The notes under the pieces: model-generated
Told to the model about the DNA's origin: nothing
The model's input: the letters and a program-made list of their open reading frames with translations, nothing else
Databases searched by the model: none
Translations under genes and position numbers: made by a program
Shown here: one piece after another, positions 44,830 through 53,284 of the stretch
Layout: every line of letters starts with the position of its first letter
Numbering within the stretch: the first letter of the stretch is position 1
Assembly: GCF_002283365.1 (NCBI RefSeq)
Contig: NZ_MQWD01000001.1
Coordinates: 3,607,951-3,671,950, forward strand
DNA length: 64,000 nt
Direction of reading: 5' to 3'
From: Rubrivirga marina
GTDB lineage: Bacteria > Bacteroidota > Rhodothermia > Rhodothermales > Rubricoccaceae

Positions 44830-45012
44830 ATGCCGCTCTCCCGCACGCAGACTCGCACGTTCGTCGCCGTCCTCGTCGGCCTCATGCTCGGCCTGTCGGT
44901 CCTGGCGACGGTCCTCATCACGCGCGGCTGGGAGAACGAGGCCGTGCAAGAGCAGGTCCGCGAGCAGGAGACGGAGCGGGTGCGGCAGATGCCGAAGTTC
45001 TCCGACGACTAG
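44830..45012 (+). CDS. Small single-TM protein
   Basis: A 60-residue protein with one membrane helix (FVAVLVGLMLGLSVLATVLI, about 11-30) and a charged C-terminal helix rich in Glu, Gln and Arg. I recognise no family. The start at 44830 is preceded by 71 bases from the pepT stop, so it may share the pepT transcript. Codon use is like that of the neighbours, and the clear signal-anchor pattern supports it being real. Confidence 0.6.
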   Translation: MPLSRTQTRTFVAVLVGLMLGLSVLATVLITRGWENEAVQEQVREQETERVRQMPKFSDD

Positions 45013-45014
45013 GT

Positions 45015-45119
45015 CCGCCTCGGGCGGCTCGACGGGCGGCTCGACGGGCAGCCCTCCTCACGCGAGGAGGGGACCTGTCCAGAGACCTCGCGCCCGCTTC
45101 CCACCCCTCGCCGAGGCGG
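45015..45119. terminator. Nested hairpins between convergent small genes
   Basis: An inner perfect stem CCCTCCTC (45052-45059)/GAGGAGGG (45064-45071) with loop ACGC lies inside distant arms CCGCCTCGG (45015-45023)/CCGAGGCGG (45111-45119) of the dispersed palindrome family. The position between stops at 45012 and 45129 fits a bidirectional terminator. Confidence 0.6.
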
Positions 45120-45128
45120 GCGGGGTCG

Positions 45129-45452
45129 CTAGGTCAGCCGTCGGCTGAGGCCGTAGCCGAAGGCCACGAGCGCGATGGCACCGACAGCTGCATAGACCGG
45201 CTTCGAGAGCACGGCCTCGCGCCACGACCCGTGCTCGGGCGGGAGTTGGTCGAACGTGTGGACCGTCTCGATCTGCCCCGAGTCGCCGTGGACGACGACG
45301 CGGCCGGCGCCGAGCTGGCGGACGTAGCCGGCGGCGCGGTCGACGGCGGCGTCTCGGTCGTCGGTCTCGAACGAGAGCGACGGCGATCCTTCGAGGCGAA
45401 CGCCCCACCGCTCCTCGCGGGGGACGACGTGGTACACGTTGCGGCTAGGCAT
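45129..45452 (-). CDS. DUF2188-like protein with C-terminal membrane helix
   Basis: A 107-residue protein. Residues 1-65 (NVYHVVPREERWGVRLEG ... AVDRAAGYVRQLGAGRVVVHGDSGQIETVHTF) match the DUF2188 pattern, a small alpha/beta domain of unknown role often present in stress-related proteins. A C-terminal hydrophobic segment (about 82-103) would tail-anchor it to the membrane. The start MPSRNVYHV at 45452 is supported by the family motif. Divergent from the penicillin acylase gene (73 bp). Confidence 0.75.
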   Translation of the reverse strand: MPSRNVYHVVPREERWGVRLEGSPSLSFETDDRDAAVDRAAGYVRQLGAGRVVVHGDSGQIETVHTFDQLPPEHGSWREAVLSKPVYAAVGAIALVAFGYGLSRRLT

Positions 45453-45525
45453 GAGGGGCGTGGGGCGGATGGGCTCGGTGTACGCCCGTTTGTACCATCC
45501 GGTCCCCCCTGACGGACCCGCACCC

Positions 45526-47853
45526 ATGAAGCGCCTCCTCGCCATCCTGCTCGCCGCCGTCGTGCTGCTCGCCCTCCTCGGCGCCGTCGGCGTGTGGGGC
45601 GCGCTGCGCGGCAGCCTGCCCCACCTCGACGGCGAGCACGCCCTCGCCGGCCTGTCGGCGCCCGTGACCGTCGAGCGCGACGCGGCCGGCGTGCCGACGA
45701 TCACGGCCGCGACCCGGCCCGACGCGGCCCGCGCGCTGGGCTACGTCCACGCGCAAGAGCGGTACTTCCAGATGGACCTCCTCCGGCGGGCGCCCGCCGG
45801 CGAGCTCTCGGCGCTCCTCGGCGAGGCCACGTGGCGGACCGACTCGACGCTCGCCGGCCACCGCTTCCGCGAGCGGGCCCTCGCAAGCGTCGCCGCGCTG
45901 CCCCCCGACCAGCGGGCCGTCCTCGACGCCTACGTCGACGGCGTCAACGCCGGGCGGGAGGCCCTCGACGCGCGGCCGTTCGAATACCTCGCCCTCCGCC
46001 AGGAGCCGGCACCGTGGCGGCCGGAGGACTCGATCCTCGCTGCCTACGCCATGGTCCTCGACCTTCAGTTCGACGGCGGGTTCGGGGTCGAGCTCGAGCG
46101 GGAGGCCGTCGCCGCCGCGCTCCCCGAGGCCCTCGCCGACTTCCTCACGCCCCGCGGCGACGACTGGGACGCGCCCATCCAGGGCGACGCGATCGCCCCG
46201 CCTCCAATCCCCGCCCCGGACCAGCTCGAGGGCTTCCGCCTCGGCGCCGAGGCGGGCGCGGTCGCCGACCCGCCGACGCCGGGCTCGAACAACTGGGCCG
46301 TCGCGGGGGACCTCAGCGAGACCGGTAGCGCCATCGTCGCCGACGACATGCACCTCGGGCTCCGGCTCCCCCACATCTGGTTCCGTGCGTCGCTGGTCTA
46401 CGGCGGGCGCCGCGTGACGGGCGTGACCCTGCCCGGCGCACCGCTCGTGGTGGTCGGGAGCAACGGCGACGTGGCCTGGGGCTTCACCAACTCGTACGGC
46501 GACTTTATCGACTACGTCCGCCTCGTGGACGCCCCAGACCGGCCCGGCCACGTGCTCACCGACTCCGGGAGCGTCGCCGTCGACACGCTACGGATCGACG
46601 TGGCTGTGGGCGGGGACGTCCGCCAACTGGTCGTGGTCGACACGCCCTGGGGCCCGGTCACGGCGCGCGACGCCGACGGGACGGCCTACGCCGTGCAGTG
46701 GTCGGTCCACCGGCCCGAGGCCACGAACCTCGCGCTCCTCGACGTCGAGACGGCGACGACGCTCGACGACGCGCTCGACGCGGCCAACCGCTCGGGCATC
46801 CCGGCGCAGAACTTCACCGCCGGCGACCGGGCCGGGCGGATCGGGTGGACGATTGCGGGGCAGATCCCGCTCCGCGCCGGCCGCGACGGCCGGCGGCCGG
46901 TCGACTCGACCGACCCAAACGCACGGTGGGCCGGCTTCCTCCCGCCGAGCGACGTGCCCCGCGTCACCGACCCGGAAGACGGCCGGCTGTGGACGGCCAA
47001 CGCCCGCGTCGTCTCGGGCGAGGCCCTCGCGGTCATCGGCGACGACAACTACGCCCACGGCGCCCGCGCCCGCCAGATCCGCGACGGCCTCCGCGCCCTC
47101 ACGCCGCCGATCTCGGAACAGGACCTCCTCGGCATCCAGCTCGACGACCGCGCCGTGCTGATGGGCCGCTGGCGCGACCTCTTCCTCCAGACGCTCGCCG
47201 AGGCCGAGCCGACGACGGACCGCGACTCGCTCCGCGTCCTCCTCGACGCCTGGAGCGGGCGCGCCGCGCCCGGCGACGTCGGGTACCGGCTGACGAAGGA
47301 GTTCCGCGAGGCCGTGGTCGAGCGCGTGCTCCCCCCGCTGATGGCGCCCGTCCGCGCCCGCGCTCCGCGCGCCGACCTCCCGGCGCGCGACGAGACGCCG
47401 GTGTGGGCCCTCGTCACGGAGCGCCCGACCCACCTCCTCCCCTCCGGCCACGCGAGCTGGCAGGCCCTCCTCGAAGACGCGGCCGACGACGTGGCCGACC
47501 AGCACGACGTGCTCTCACAGGCGTCGTGGGGCGCGGCGAACACGCTCCGGATGGAGCACCCGATGGCCTCCGCCCTCCCCGGCCTCGGCGACCGGCTCGT
47601 TATGCCGGCCGTCCCCCAGTTCGGCGACCAGCGCATGCCGCGCGTCTCGGGCCCCGACTTCGGCGCGTCGCAGCGGATGGTCGTGTCGCCGGGCCACGAG
47701 GACCGCGGGATCTTCCAGATGCCCGGCGGCCAGGCCGGCCACTTCCTGTCCCCCTACTGGGGCGCCGGCCACGACGACTGGGTCGAGGGCCGCCCGAGCC
47801 CCTTCCTGCCGGGCCCGACGGAGTGGACGCTCACGCTCACGCCCGCGGGCTGA
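45526..47853 (+). CDS. Penicillin acylase-family N-terminal nucleophile hydrolase
   Basis: A 775-residue exported Ntn-hydrolase. The N-terminal hydrophobic segment (about 3-25) is a signal or anchor. The alpha part has LGYVHAQERYFQMDLLRR and FEYLALRQEPAPWRPEDS; the autocatalytic cleavage site precedes Ser254 in PGSNNWAVAG, the new N-terminus of the beta chain; further motifs are MHLGLRLPHIWF and GNVAWG-like NGDVAWGFTNSY. Members hydrolyse amides such as beta-lactam side chains or acyl-homoserine lactones; the natural substrate is unknown. A 20-bp perfect palindrome (46236-46255), identical to an intergenic one, codes for residues 237-244 in the spacer just before the cleavage site. Confidence 0.9.
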   Translation: MKRLLAILLAAVVLLALLGAVGVWGALRGSLPHLDGEHALAGLSAPVTVERDAAGVPTITAATRPDAARALGYVHAQERYFQMDLLRRAPAGELSALLGEATWRTDSTLAGHRFRERALASVAALPPDQRAVLDAYVDGVNAGREALDARPFEYLALRQEPAPWRPEDSILAAYAMVLDLQFDGGFGVELEREAVAAALPEALADFLTPRGDDWDAPIQGDAIAPPPIPAPDQLEGFRLGAEAGAVADPPTPGSNNWAVAGDLSETGSAIVADDMHLGLRLPHIWFRASLVYGGRRVTGVTLPGAPLVVVGSNGDVAWGFTNSYGDFIDYVRLVDAPDRPGHVLTDSGSVAVDTLRIDVAVGGDVRQLVVVDTPWGPVTARDADGTAYAVQWSVHRPEATNLALLDVETATTLDDALDAANRSGIPAQNFTAGDRAGRIGWTIAGQIPLRAGRDGRRPVDSTDPNARWAGFLPPSDVPRVTDPEDGRLWTANARVVSGEALAVIGDDNYAHGARARQIRDGLRALTPPISEQDLLGIQLDDRAVLMGRWRDLFLQTLAEAEPTTDRDSLRVLLDAWSGRAAPGDVGYRLTKEFREAVVERVLPPLMAPVRARAPRADLPARDETPVWALVTERPTHLLPSGHASWQALLEDAADDVADQHDVLSQASWGAANTLRMEHPMASALPGLGDRLVMPAVPQFGDQRMPRVSGPDFGASQRMVVSPGHEDRGIFQMPGGQAGHFLSPYWGAGHDDWVEGRPSPFLPGPTEWTLTLTPAG
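46236..46255. repeat. Dispersed palindrome inside the penicillin acylase gene
   Basis: CCGCCTCGGCGCCGAGGCGG, identical base for base to 24658-24677. It is in frame and encodes part of a flexible linker, so it is tolerated within a coding sequence. Confidence 0.85.
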
Positions 47854-47887
47854 CCGAGGCGGGCGGAGCCAGCCCCCTCCGCCTCGG
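47854..47887. terminator. Hairpin between penicillin acylase and esterase genes
   Basis: CCGAGGCGG (47854-47862) and CCGCCTCGG (47879-47887) form a 9-bp perfect stem with a 16-base loop. The first arm starts right after the acylase stop codon. It lies between convergent stops (47853, 47910). Confidence 0.6.
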
Positions 47888-47909
47888 GCGTCATATGGAG
47901 GCGGACGCC

Positions 47910-49454
47910 CTAGAAGCGGACCATCGTCCGGGCCTCGTCCACGCCGTCGATGCGGAGGCGGTAGACGTAGAGGCCGGCCGGGAGGGCCTGGCCGGCGTCA
48001 TCCTGTCCAGCCCACGTCGCGGTGTGCTCGCCGCTCGCACGGACGCCGTGGACGAGCGTGCGGACGCGCCGGCCCAGCGTGTCGAACACCTCGAGCGTCA
48101 CGGGGCCGGGCTCGCGGACCACGTAGTCGATCGCCGTCCCGCCGCCGAATGGGTTCGGGCGGTTCGGGCGCAGGCTGGCCGTGTCCGCCTCGGGGCCGTC
48201 GCCCGTCGACACGTTCATCGCGAGCTCCGGCGTGGTCCATGGGATCCACTCCGAGAGGTCGGCCTCGTAGGGCGTGGTCGCGACGTCGGTGTCCGCCTCG
48301 GTGTCGCCGAGGAGGAACTTGTCGACGAACGCCTCGACCTGCGGCCGCTGGCTGGCCGGGAGCTGGCAGTGGCTGCCCCCGACGATCGAGTACCCGAACC
48401 GGTCCGGGACGCCGAGCCCGGTCCAGACCTCCTTCGCGGCCGCGTTCGACACGTCCGCCGACTCGGCCGCGAGCCAGTCGATGCTCGGGTTGTTGAGGAC
48501 GAGGAGCGCGCGGGGCGCCACCAGCGCCATCAGTTCGTGGTGGTCGTAGGGGAGCGTCTCGGGCTGGCCGCCGAAGAGCGTGATGAACGTCCGGCTGAAC
48601 CACGACCCATTCGTCCGGTTGAGGCTCTCGACCTCGTAGGGCAGGGCGGCCGAAACGCGCCACGCCGCGGCGCCGCCCCCACCCGGCTCCTGGGCGATCG
48701 TCAGGGCGATCCGCTCGTCCTGCGCCCCCGTGAAGAGGGCGATCTTTCCGGCGAACGAGCACCCCGTCACCGCGAGGTGCGACGGGTCGATGTTGAGCTC
48801 TGGCGTCCGCTCGATGGCGTCGATGATCCGGCTGATGCCCCACGCCCACGCCGTCATCTTGCCGACGCTGGCGCCGTACGAGTTCCCCTCCGGGTACAGG
48901 CCGTAGTACGGCCCGCTTCGGCTCCCGCCGTGCGTGTCGCCCGAGATGTCGCCGACGTTGAACTGGACGGTCGCGACGTCCCGGCCGGTGAAGATGTCGG
49001 ACGGGAGGCTCCCCGTCGGACCGGCCACGCCGATGACGGCCGGGAACGGCCCGTCGCCAGACGGCACGTTGACTGGCGCCGTCATCGTCAGCGACCGGGT
49101 CCCTTCAGTGACGGTGATCGTGAGCTGACCGCCGGCGTAGCTCACGTCGAGGTTCTCATCGCTCGGCGGCGCCGGCTTGTAGCCGGCCTCGTAGTACCCG
49201 ATCTCTTTCAGGATCTCGGCCCGCCGGCACTGCCAGTCCGAGAAGGCCGTGATCCGGCCGCTCCCGTCGGACCACTCGAACGGGTCCGGAAGACTGGCGA
49301 TCTCGGGGAGCTGCTGCCAGCCGGGGAGCGGCGGGGGCGGGCAGTTCGCGCCCGTGTGCTCGACGTCGTAGACGAGCGGGACGTCCTGGGCGACGGCGGC
49401 GGTGGCGAGGAGCGCGCTTCCTAGGAGCGCTACCAGGGCGAGGCGGGCGGTCAT
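47910..49454 (-). CDS. Secreted CE15-type glucuronoyl esterase-like hydrolase with type IX sorting domain
   Basis: A 514-residue alpha/beta hydrolase. The signal peptide ends near AAVAQD (residue 23). The catalytic region has VTGCSFAGKIALFTGAQ with nucleophile Ser233, the acid region TIAQEPGGGGAA, and the His in VGGSHCQLP; the GCSxxGK elbow and the EPGGGG segment resemble carbohydrate esterase family 15, which cleaves lignin-glucuronoxylan esters. The C-terminal 80 residues (LRPNRPNPFGGGTAIDY ... LEVFDTLGRRVRTLV ... GLYVYRLRID) are a Por sorting domain. ATG 49454 begins the signal peptide. A different esterase substrate is possible. Confidence 0.82.
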   Translation of the reverse strand: MTARLALVALLGSALLATAAVAQDVPLVYDVEHTGANCPPPPLPGWQQLPEIASLPDPFEWSDGSGRITAFSDWQCRRAEILKEIGYYEAGYKPAPPSDENLDVSYAGGQLTITVTEGTRSLTMTAPVNVPSGDGPFPAVIGVAGPTGSLPSDIFTGRDVATVQFNVGDISGDTHGGSRSGPYYGLYPEGNSYGASVGKMTAWAWGISRIIDAIERTPELNIDPSHLAVTGCSFAGKIALFTGAQDERIALTIAQEPGGGGAAAWRVSAALPYEVESLNRTNGSWFSRTFITLFGGQPETLPYDHHELMALVAPRALLVLNNPSIDWLAAESADVSNAAAKEVWTGLGVPDRFGYSIVGGSHCQLPASQRPQVEAFVDKFLLGDTEADTDVATTPYEADLSEWIPWTTPELAMNVSTGDGPEADTASLRPNRPNPFGGGTAIDYVVREPGPVTLEVFDTLGRRVRTLVHGVRASGEHTATWAGQDDAGQALPAGLYVYRLRIDGVDEARTMVRF

Positions 49455-49721
49455 GGTCGGATCTGCGGAGTGGGGTCGGCCGGCGGGGGACCGCAGAATA
49501 CATCTGATCACTTGTCGACCCCACGCATCCCGTCTGACCTCCTGCGCGTCCAGGAACGCCCTCCGACTGCGCGGCCCCGACGACGGACCGGACCCACCGA
49601 GCCATCGACCGAGGCGGAGGCATCGGGCCACTCGGGGACGTCCGTTGCGGAGCCGATGCGAAGCCCTCAGGACGCCGCGGACGGGAGACCCAGACCGGAC
49701 GGCGCGGCCTCCACGGTAGAC

Positions 49722-50113
49722 TTAGAGCCCCTCCTGCCTGTAGACGATGAGGCTCACCAGGTCCTCCTCGCCGATCTGTCGGAAGCCATGTGAGCTCCCG
49801 GTCCGCGTGAGGATCGCCATCCCGGGGCCCACCATGGACGTCGATCCGTTCATCGTCAGCTCGCCAGTGCCGCTCAGGACGTAGCAGATCTCATCGTGGC
49901 CCTGCTCGTGGTACCCGATGGCCGCGTTGGAGTGGAGAGCCCGCTTGAGGAAGACCCATTCGAGCCCGGGAGCGTCCGCGAAAAGGGACAGGCCGTCGTA
50001 TCGCCCCCTCCGTCGTACGGCACGGGCTGGCGCGTCGTGACCTCCTGCGCGGCGGGTGTCGTCAGCATGCCCCCGAACACCGCGAGGCCGACGAGTGAAG
50101 GGGATCGTCTCAT
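49722..50113 (-). pseudogene. Secreted cupin-domain protein, frameshifted
   Basis: Two frames are needed. From ATG 50113 a signal peptide (MRRSPSLVGLAVFGGMLTTP) leads to VTTRQPVPYDGGG. Near 50001-50007, in a run of G, the reading must shift by one base to continue as RYDGLSLFADAPGLEWV and a cupin barrel (YHEQGHDEICYVLSGTGELTMNG ... GMAILTRTGSSHGF) to the stop at 49722. One extra G in the GGAGGGGGCG run would restore a single protein of about 130 residues. It could be a true pseudogene, a sequencing error in a homopolymer, or slippage. Cupins of this kind bind metal and small ligands; function unknown. Confidence 0.7.
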
Positions 50114-50477
50114 GAAGACGAGGGGGGTACCCGCGTTCCATGGCACAGCCGCACCCTTCACTCCGGGGCACGCGACGGTGCGAAACGGGGCGATCAGGAG
50201 GTCGCTGATGATGGCGGGCCCCTGCCCTCCATCGGCCTCGGGGGAGTGTCGGGTTTGCCTGGAGCCGTCAGTCCTCCCGACACGACGCCCGAGGCTGGTG
50301 GAGTCGTCCACGCGAGGCGAACCCTCATGGACAGGACGCGCCGCCCACTGAGTGGCGATTCAGCCGCCACACGCGGCACGGCGGCCGGACGGCGCGGAGG
50401 ACGCGCCGACGACCGTAGAAGACCGAACGCTGACGCGCCGGGGCGGCCTGCAAGCGCGGGATCGGTCGCCTCGGCTC
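50114..50477. other. 364-bp spacer without a supported gene
   Basis: Between the cupin pseudogene start and the stop of the NTF2-like gene. Several frames are open on both strands because of the base composition, but none shows a domain, signal peptide or consistent codon use. I see no clear terminator. Confidence 0.5.
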
Positions 50478-50960
50478 TCAGTTCGACGGTACGACGTTCG
50501 CGTGACGGGCGATCATCCGCCACGTCCCTTCCTCCTTCATCCAGACGTTCGTGAACCGCCGCTGCACCGTCTGTCCCGCCAGGGGGGCGTCACCGGCCGG
50601 TACGACCGACTCGGTGCCCATGACGACGACCACGTCCCCGTTCCGACGGACCTCCTCGACCCGCCGCTCGAAAGTGGCGTACCGGATCAGCCCGCGCTTC
50701 ACCAGATCGAGTACGTCTCCCCGGCTGACGGAGACGCGGCTCTGCGGGTTGTTGACGATGAGGGCCTCCGACCACAACCCCTCCAACGCGGCGGTGTCCC
50801 CGGCCAGGACGGCTTGGCGCTCCTCCTCGTCGAGGGCCCGAACGATCGTTTCCTCTGCGGCCCCACCGGGGGCTCCTTGCGCGCAAGAAGCGCTTGAGAG
50901 GGAGACCCCAAAGAGGGGGCTTAGCACCAACGCGGCGAAAAGGCGTGCAAGCTGGTTCAT
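50478..50960 (-). CDS. Exported NTF2-like (DUF4440/SnoaL) protein
   Basis: A 160-residue protein. The N-terminus MNQLARLFAALVLSPLFGVS is a signal sequence, with Cys28 in SSASCAQG as a possible lipobox. The rest (EETIVRALDEEERQAVLAGDTAALEGLWSEALIVNNP-like pattern; RRFTNVWMKEEGTWRMIARHANVV) is the cone-shaped NTF2 fold of DUF4440, common in small secreted proteins and enzymes with diverse ligands. Start ATG 50960 is fixed by the signal. No function can be assigned. Neighbours are an AT-rich gene and a frameshifted cupin, an accessory setting. Confidence 0.78.
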   Translation of the reverse strand: MNQLARLFAALVLSPLFGVSLSSASCAQGAPGGAAEETIVRALDEEERQAVLAGDTAALEGLWSEALIVNNPQSRVSVSRGDVLDLVKRGLIRYATFERRVEEVRRNGDVVVVMGTESVVPAGDAPLAGQTVQRRFTNVWMKEEGTWRMIARHANVVPSN

Positions 50961-51100
50961 TGTATTGCCGGCCGTCCGGGGTTTAGGGGAGAGCAGCCCA
51001 ACAACTGAGTTGTGCCGCGCGCCAGGTGGCGCCTTCTCGGGCGCAGTGGTAGCCCATTGCCAAGGACTACAGCTGCCCGAATACGAGGCAAAGGCAAAGA

Positions 51101-52012
51101 TCAGGGCAAATCGATCACCGACCCCACACCTGCATACACATAACCGAGGCCAAATACACGTCTGAGTACTGCAAATGCAAGCTCTCCAGTACAGTGGCCT
51201 GGCGCAATGCGGCCGATCTTCCACGTCTCACGGAGCGACACGGCGAGCCGTTCAATTTCTCGCTGCGGTGTGGTAACGAGATGCAGCCCCCCGACAATCA
51301 TCGATATATCCGGACTGTGCCTTTTCACCGAGGCAATAATTTGTTCAATTCCTGGATGAGAACATCCGACTAGCACTACCTGGCCATTTTCGGTGTCGAC
51401 AACCAGTGACAGCTCTGACGTCTCGCCAAATTGATGAGTATTGGAAACATTCCTAACCAACCAGAAGCCTGGCGCTATCTCTGTACTGTCCGAGACGTGG
51501 ACAAAGTTCGCTCCAGCCCACGCGCTCCCATGGGGGATCAACCCAGGCAATACGCCGTTGAAGTAGCGCATCTCCGTAGGAAGCGACGAATCAGGTTGCC
51601 TGAAGAAGATGGATGGAGTGGGTCCTCCAAACGCCTCATCGTCCGGCACGTAAACCTTGACCGTGGGATTTACGGCTAGTAGGTAGCGAAGCCCGGACGT
51701 ATGATCGCCGTGACGATGCGAGACTACCACCGCATCCAGGCGACCCAGTTCCACTCCTAGCTGCCGGACGTTCCTCTCGAAACCGGCCGAGTCGTTGCCG
51801 GTGTCAAAAAGAATCCTCTTCCCTCCGTACTCGATCAGGGCTGAATAGCCCCAGTCTTGATGCAAGTCTGCGCTCGACCCAAACGCATCAACCAGTACTG
51901 TTATACTGCCACGATTACGCAACCCATCTATTGCCGCACTAGCTTGGCGCGCCAAACAAAAACATCCCGAAGCAAGAATTATTATTAGAAAATATTTACG
52001 CATTTCATTCAC
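51101..52012 (-). CDS. Exported metallo-beta-lactamase-fold hydrolase, atypical base composition
   Basis: A 303-residue MBL-fold protein with a signal peptide (residues about 4-26, KYFLIIILASGCFCLARQASA). The metal motif is SHRHGDHTSG (His99-His104), with further ligand regions VLVGCSHPGIEQI, IVGGLHL and APGHCTG. The layout matches the group annotated as dihydropteridine/methanopterin-related MBL hydrolases (COG1237). The substrate is unknown. The gene is far AT-richer than its surroundings: 17 of 60 bases are G/C in 51961-52020 and 26 of 60 in 51301-51360. It is therefore probably a recent acquisition. The alternative start MRKYFL (52003) is equally plausible. Confidence 0.88.
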   Translation of the reverse strand: MNEMRKYFLIIILASGCFCLARQASAAIDGLRNRGSITVLVDAFGSSADLHQDWGYSALIEYGGKRILFDTGNDSAGFERNVRQLGVELGRLDAVVVSHRHGDHTSGLRYLLAVNPTVKVYVPDDEAFGGPTPSIFFRQPDSSLPTEMRYFNGVLPGLIPHGSAWAGANFVHVSDSTEIAPGFWLVRNVSNTHQFGETSELSLVVDTENGQVVLVGCSHPGIEQIIASVKRHSPDISMIVGGLHLVTTPQREIERLAVSLRETWKIGRIAPGHCTGELAFAVLRRVFGLGYVYAGVGSVIDLP

Positions 52013-52018
52013 AGTATG

Positions 52019-52402
52019 TTATTTGGAGATTGACATATACTGAATTATGCCGTGACGCCTAGTCATCGCCGAGTTTGGCGGCCCTCTCTGCATCCGGTGA
52101 CTGCCGAGCTGAGCCATTCGGTCCAGTAGACCGAGACGTCGAACGGCACCCGCACACAACCGCCCCGCCTTCCACCGTCCGTCCCAGGTGCCGCCGGCCC
52201 ACTTGACCCGCCGCGCCATGTCCGCCTCCCTTGCACCACGGGGCCGACGACCACCGTGTCCGGCCAGGGGCGTCACTCGCGGTCGTCCATGACCCGTCCC
52301 ACCGTCGGCGCGGTAGTGGACGCACACGAAGGGGTCGCCGAAGCGGTCCACGAGGTGGCGCGTGCCATGCTTGCCGGGACGGAGGGTCTGCTCGACACAC
52401 AT
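52019..52402 (-). pseudogene. Decayed short ORF resembling mobile-element-associated hypotheticals
   Basis: An open frame of 127 residues begins MCVEQTLRPGKHGTRHLVDR and continues FGDPFVCVHYRAD. From memory, this resembles small conserved hypothetical proteins (TLKPGQ..GTKKL...GDRLVCVRYRYD) often found beside transposases. A second block, RVKWAGGTWDGRWKAGRL..GAVRRLGLLDRM, resembles the C-terminal part of the same proteins, but with extra or missing residues, suggesting small frameshifts. The last 14 residues run into the AT-rich segment of the next gene. It probably marks the border of an inserted segment. No function is assigned. Confidence 0.5.
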
Positions 52403-52546
52403 ACGAACCCGCGAAGGCGAACTCCAGCAATGTAGAGCCGACGACCTGACCGCCGATCGTACCGAGGTCGCCTGCCTCGGCGGCACCCCGGGCAGAGTCG
52501 CGTGGTCTTGACCGGCGCCCGGGCGCGCGCGGTCGGATCTTCCGGC

Positions 52547-53284
52547 ATGCCGCCCGCCGTCTCCCTCGTCCTCCCCGCCTTCAACGAGGTCGAGAACCTT
52601 GAGGACGCCGTCGCCCAGGCTCGCGGACCGCTCCAGGACATCGACCCCGCCTGGGAGCTTGTGATCGTGGACGACGGCTCGGACGACGGGACCGGCGCCC
52701 TGGCCGACCGGATCGCCCTGGCCGACCCGCACGTTCGCGTCGTCCACCACGCCGAGAACCGCGGGAAGGGCGTGGCCCTCCGGAGCGGCGTCGCCGCGGC
52801 CCGCGCCCCTGTCGTCGCCTACACCGACGCCGACCTCCCGTTCGACATGGAGGCGTTGGGGCGCGCCCACGCCCGCCTCGTCGAGACTGGCGCCGACCTC
52901 GTGGCCGGCCTCCGCACCAACCGCGAGCAGTACTCGCTGCGGCGGCGCGTCCTCTCGGGCACCTACAACGCCCTCTTCCGCGCGCTCCTCGGCGTCCCCC
53001 TCGACGACGTCGGGTTCGCGCTGAAGGTCATGCGGCGGGAGACGTTCGAGCGGGCGGACCTCCAGAGCGACGGGGGCTTCATCGACGCCGAGTTGATGGC
53101 GTGGGCCCACCGCTCCGGCCTCTACATCGAGCGGGTCGGCGTCGAGTTCACGCCGCGCGTCCGGGGCACGTCGACGATGGCCGAGCCCGCGTCCGTGGCC
53201 GGCATCCTGCGGGACCTCATGCTGTTCCGGCTGGGCCGCCTCCGCCCGCGCCGCGCCGCGCTTCCCCGCGAGACCCCGGCATGA
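52547..53284 (+). CDS. Glycosyltransferase family 2 (dolichyl/polyprenyl-phosphate sugar transferase-like)
   Basis: A 245-residue GT2 enzyme. Seen are SLVLPAFNEVENLEDAV (N-terminal strand), VIVDDGSDDGT (nucleotide Asp), ENRGKGVALRSGV, TDADLPFDMEAL (DxD metal site) and DVGFALKVMRRETFE. This pattern fits polyprenyl-phosphate glucose/mannose synthases such as the Alg5 group; there are no C-terminal membrane helices. ATG 52547 gives the conserved start. Its stop overlaps the start of the next membrane-protein gene (ATGA), so the pair may supply a lipid-linked sugar to a membrane-bound glycosyl step. Confidence 0.88.
   Translation: MPPAVSLVLPAFNEVENLEDAVAQARGPLQDIDPAWELVIVDDGSDDGTGALADRIALADPHVRVVHHAENRGKGVALRSGVAAARAPVVAYTDADLPFDMEALGRAHARLVETGADLVAGLRTNREQYSLRRRVLSGTYNALFRALLGVPLDDVGFALKVMRRETFERADLQSDGGFIDAELMAWAHRSGLYIERVGVEFTPRVRGTSTMAEPASVAGILRDLMLFRLGRLRPRRAALPRETPA

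Noticed and set aside
50246-50554. A plus-strand ORF in the spacer after the cupin pseudogene
   Set aside because: It overlaps the C-terminus of the NTF2-like gene and has no signal, domain or coding bias.
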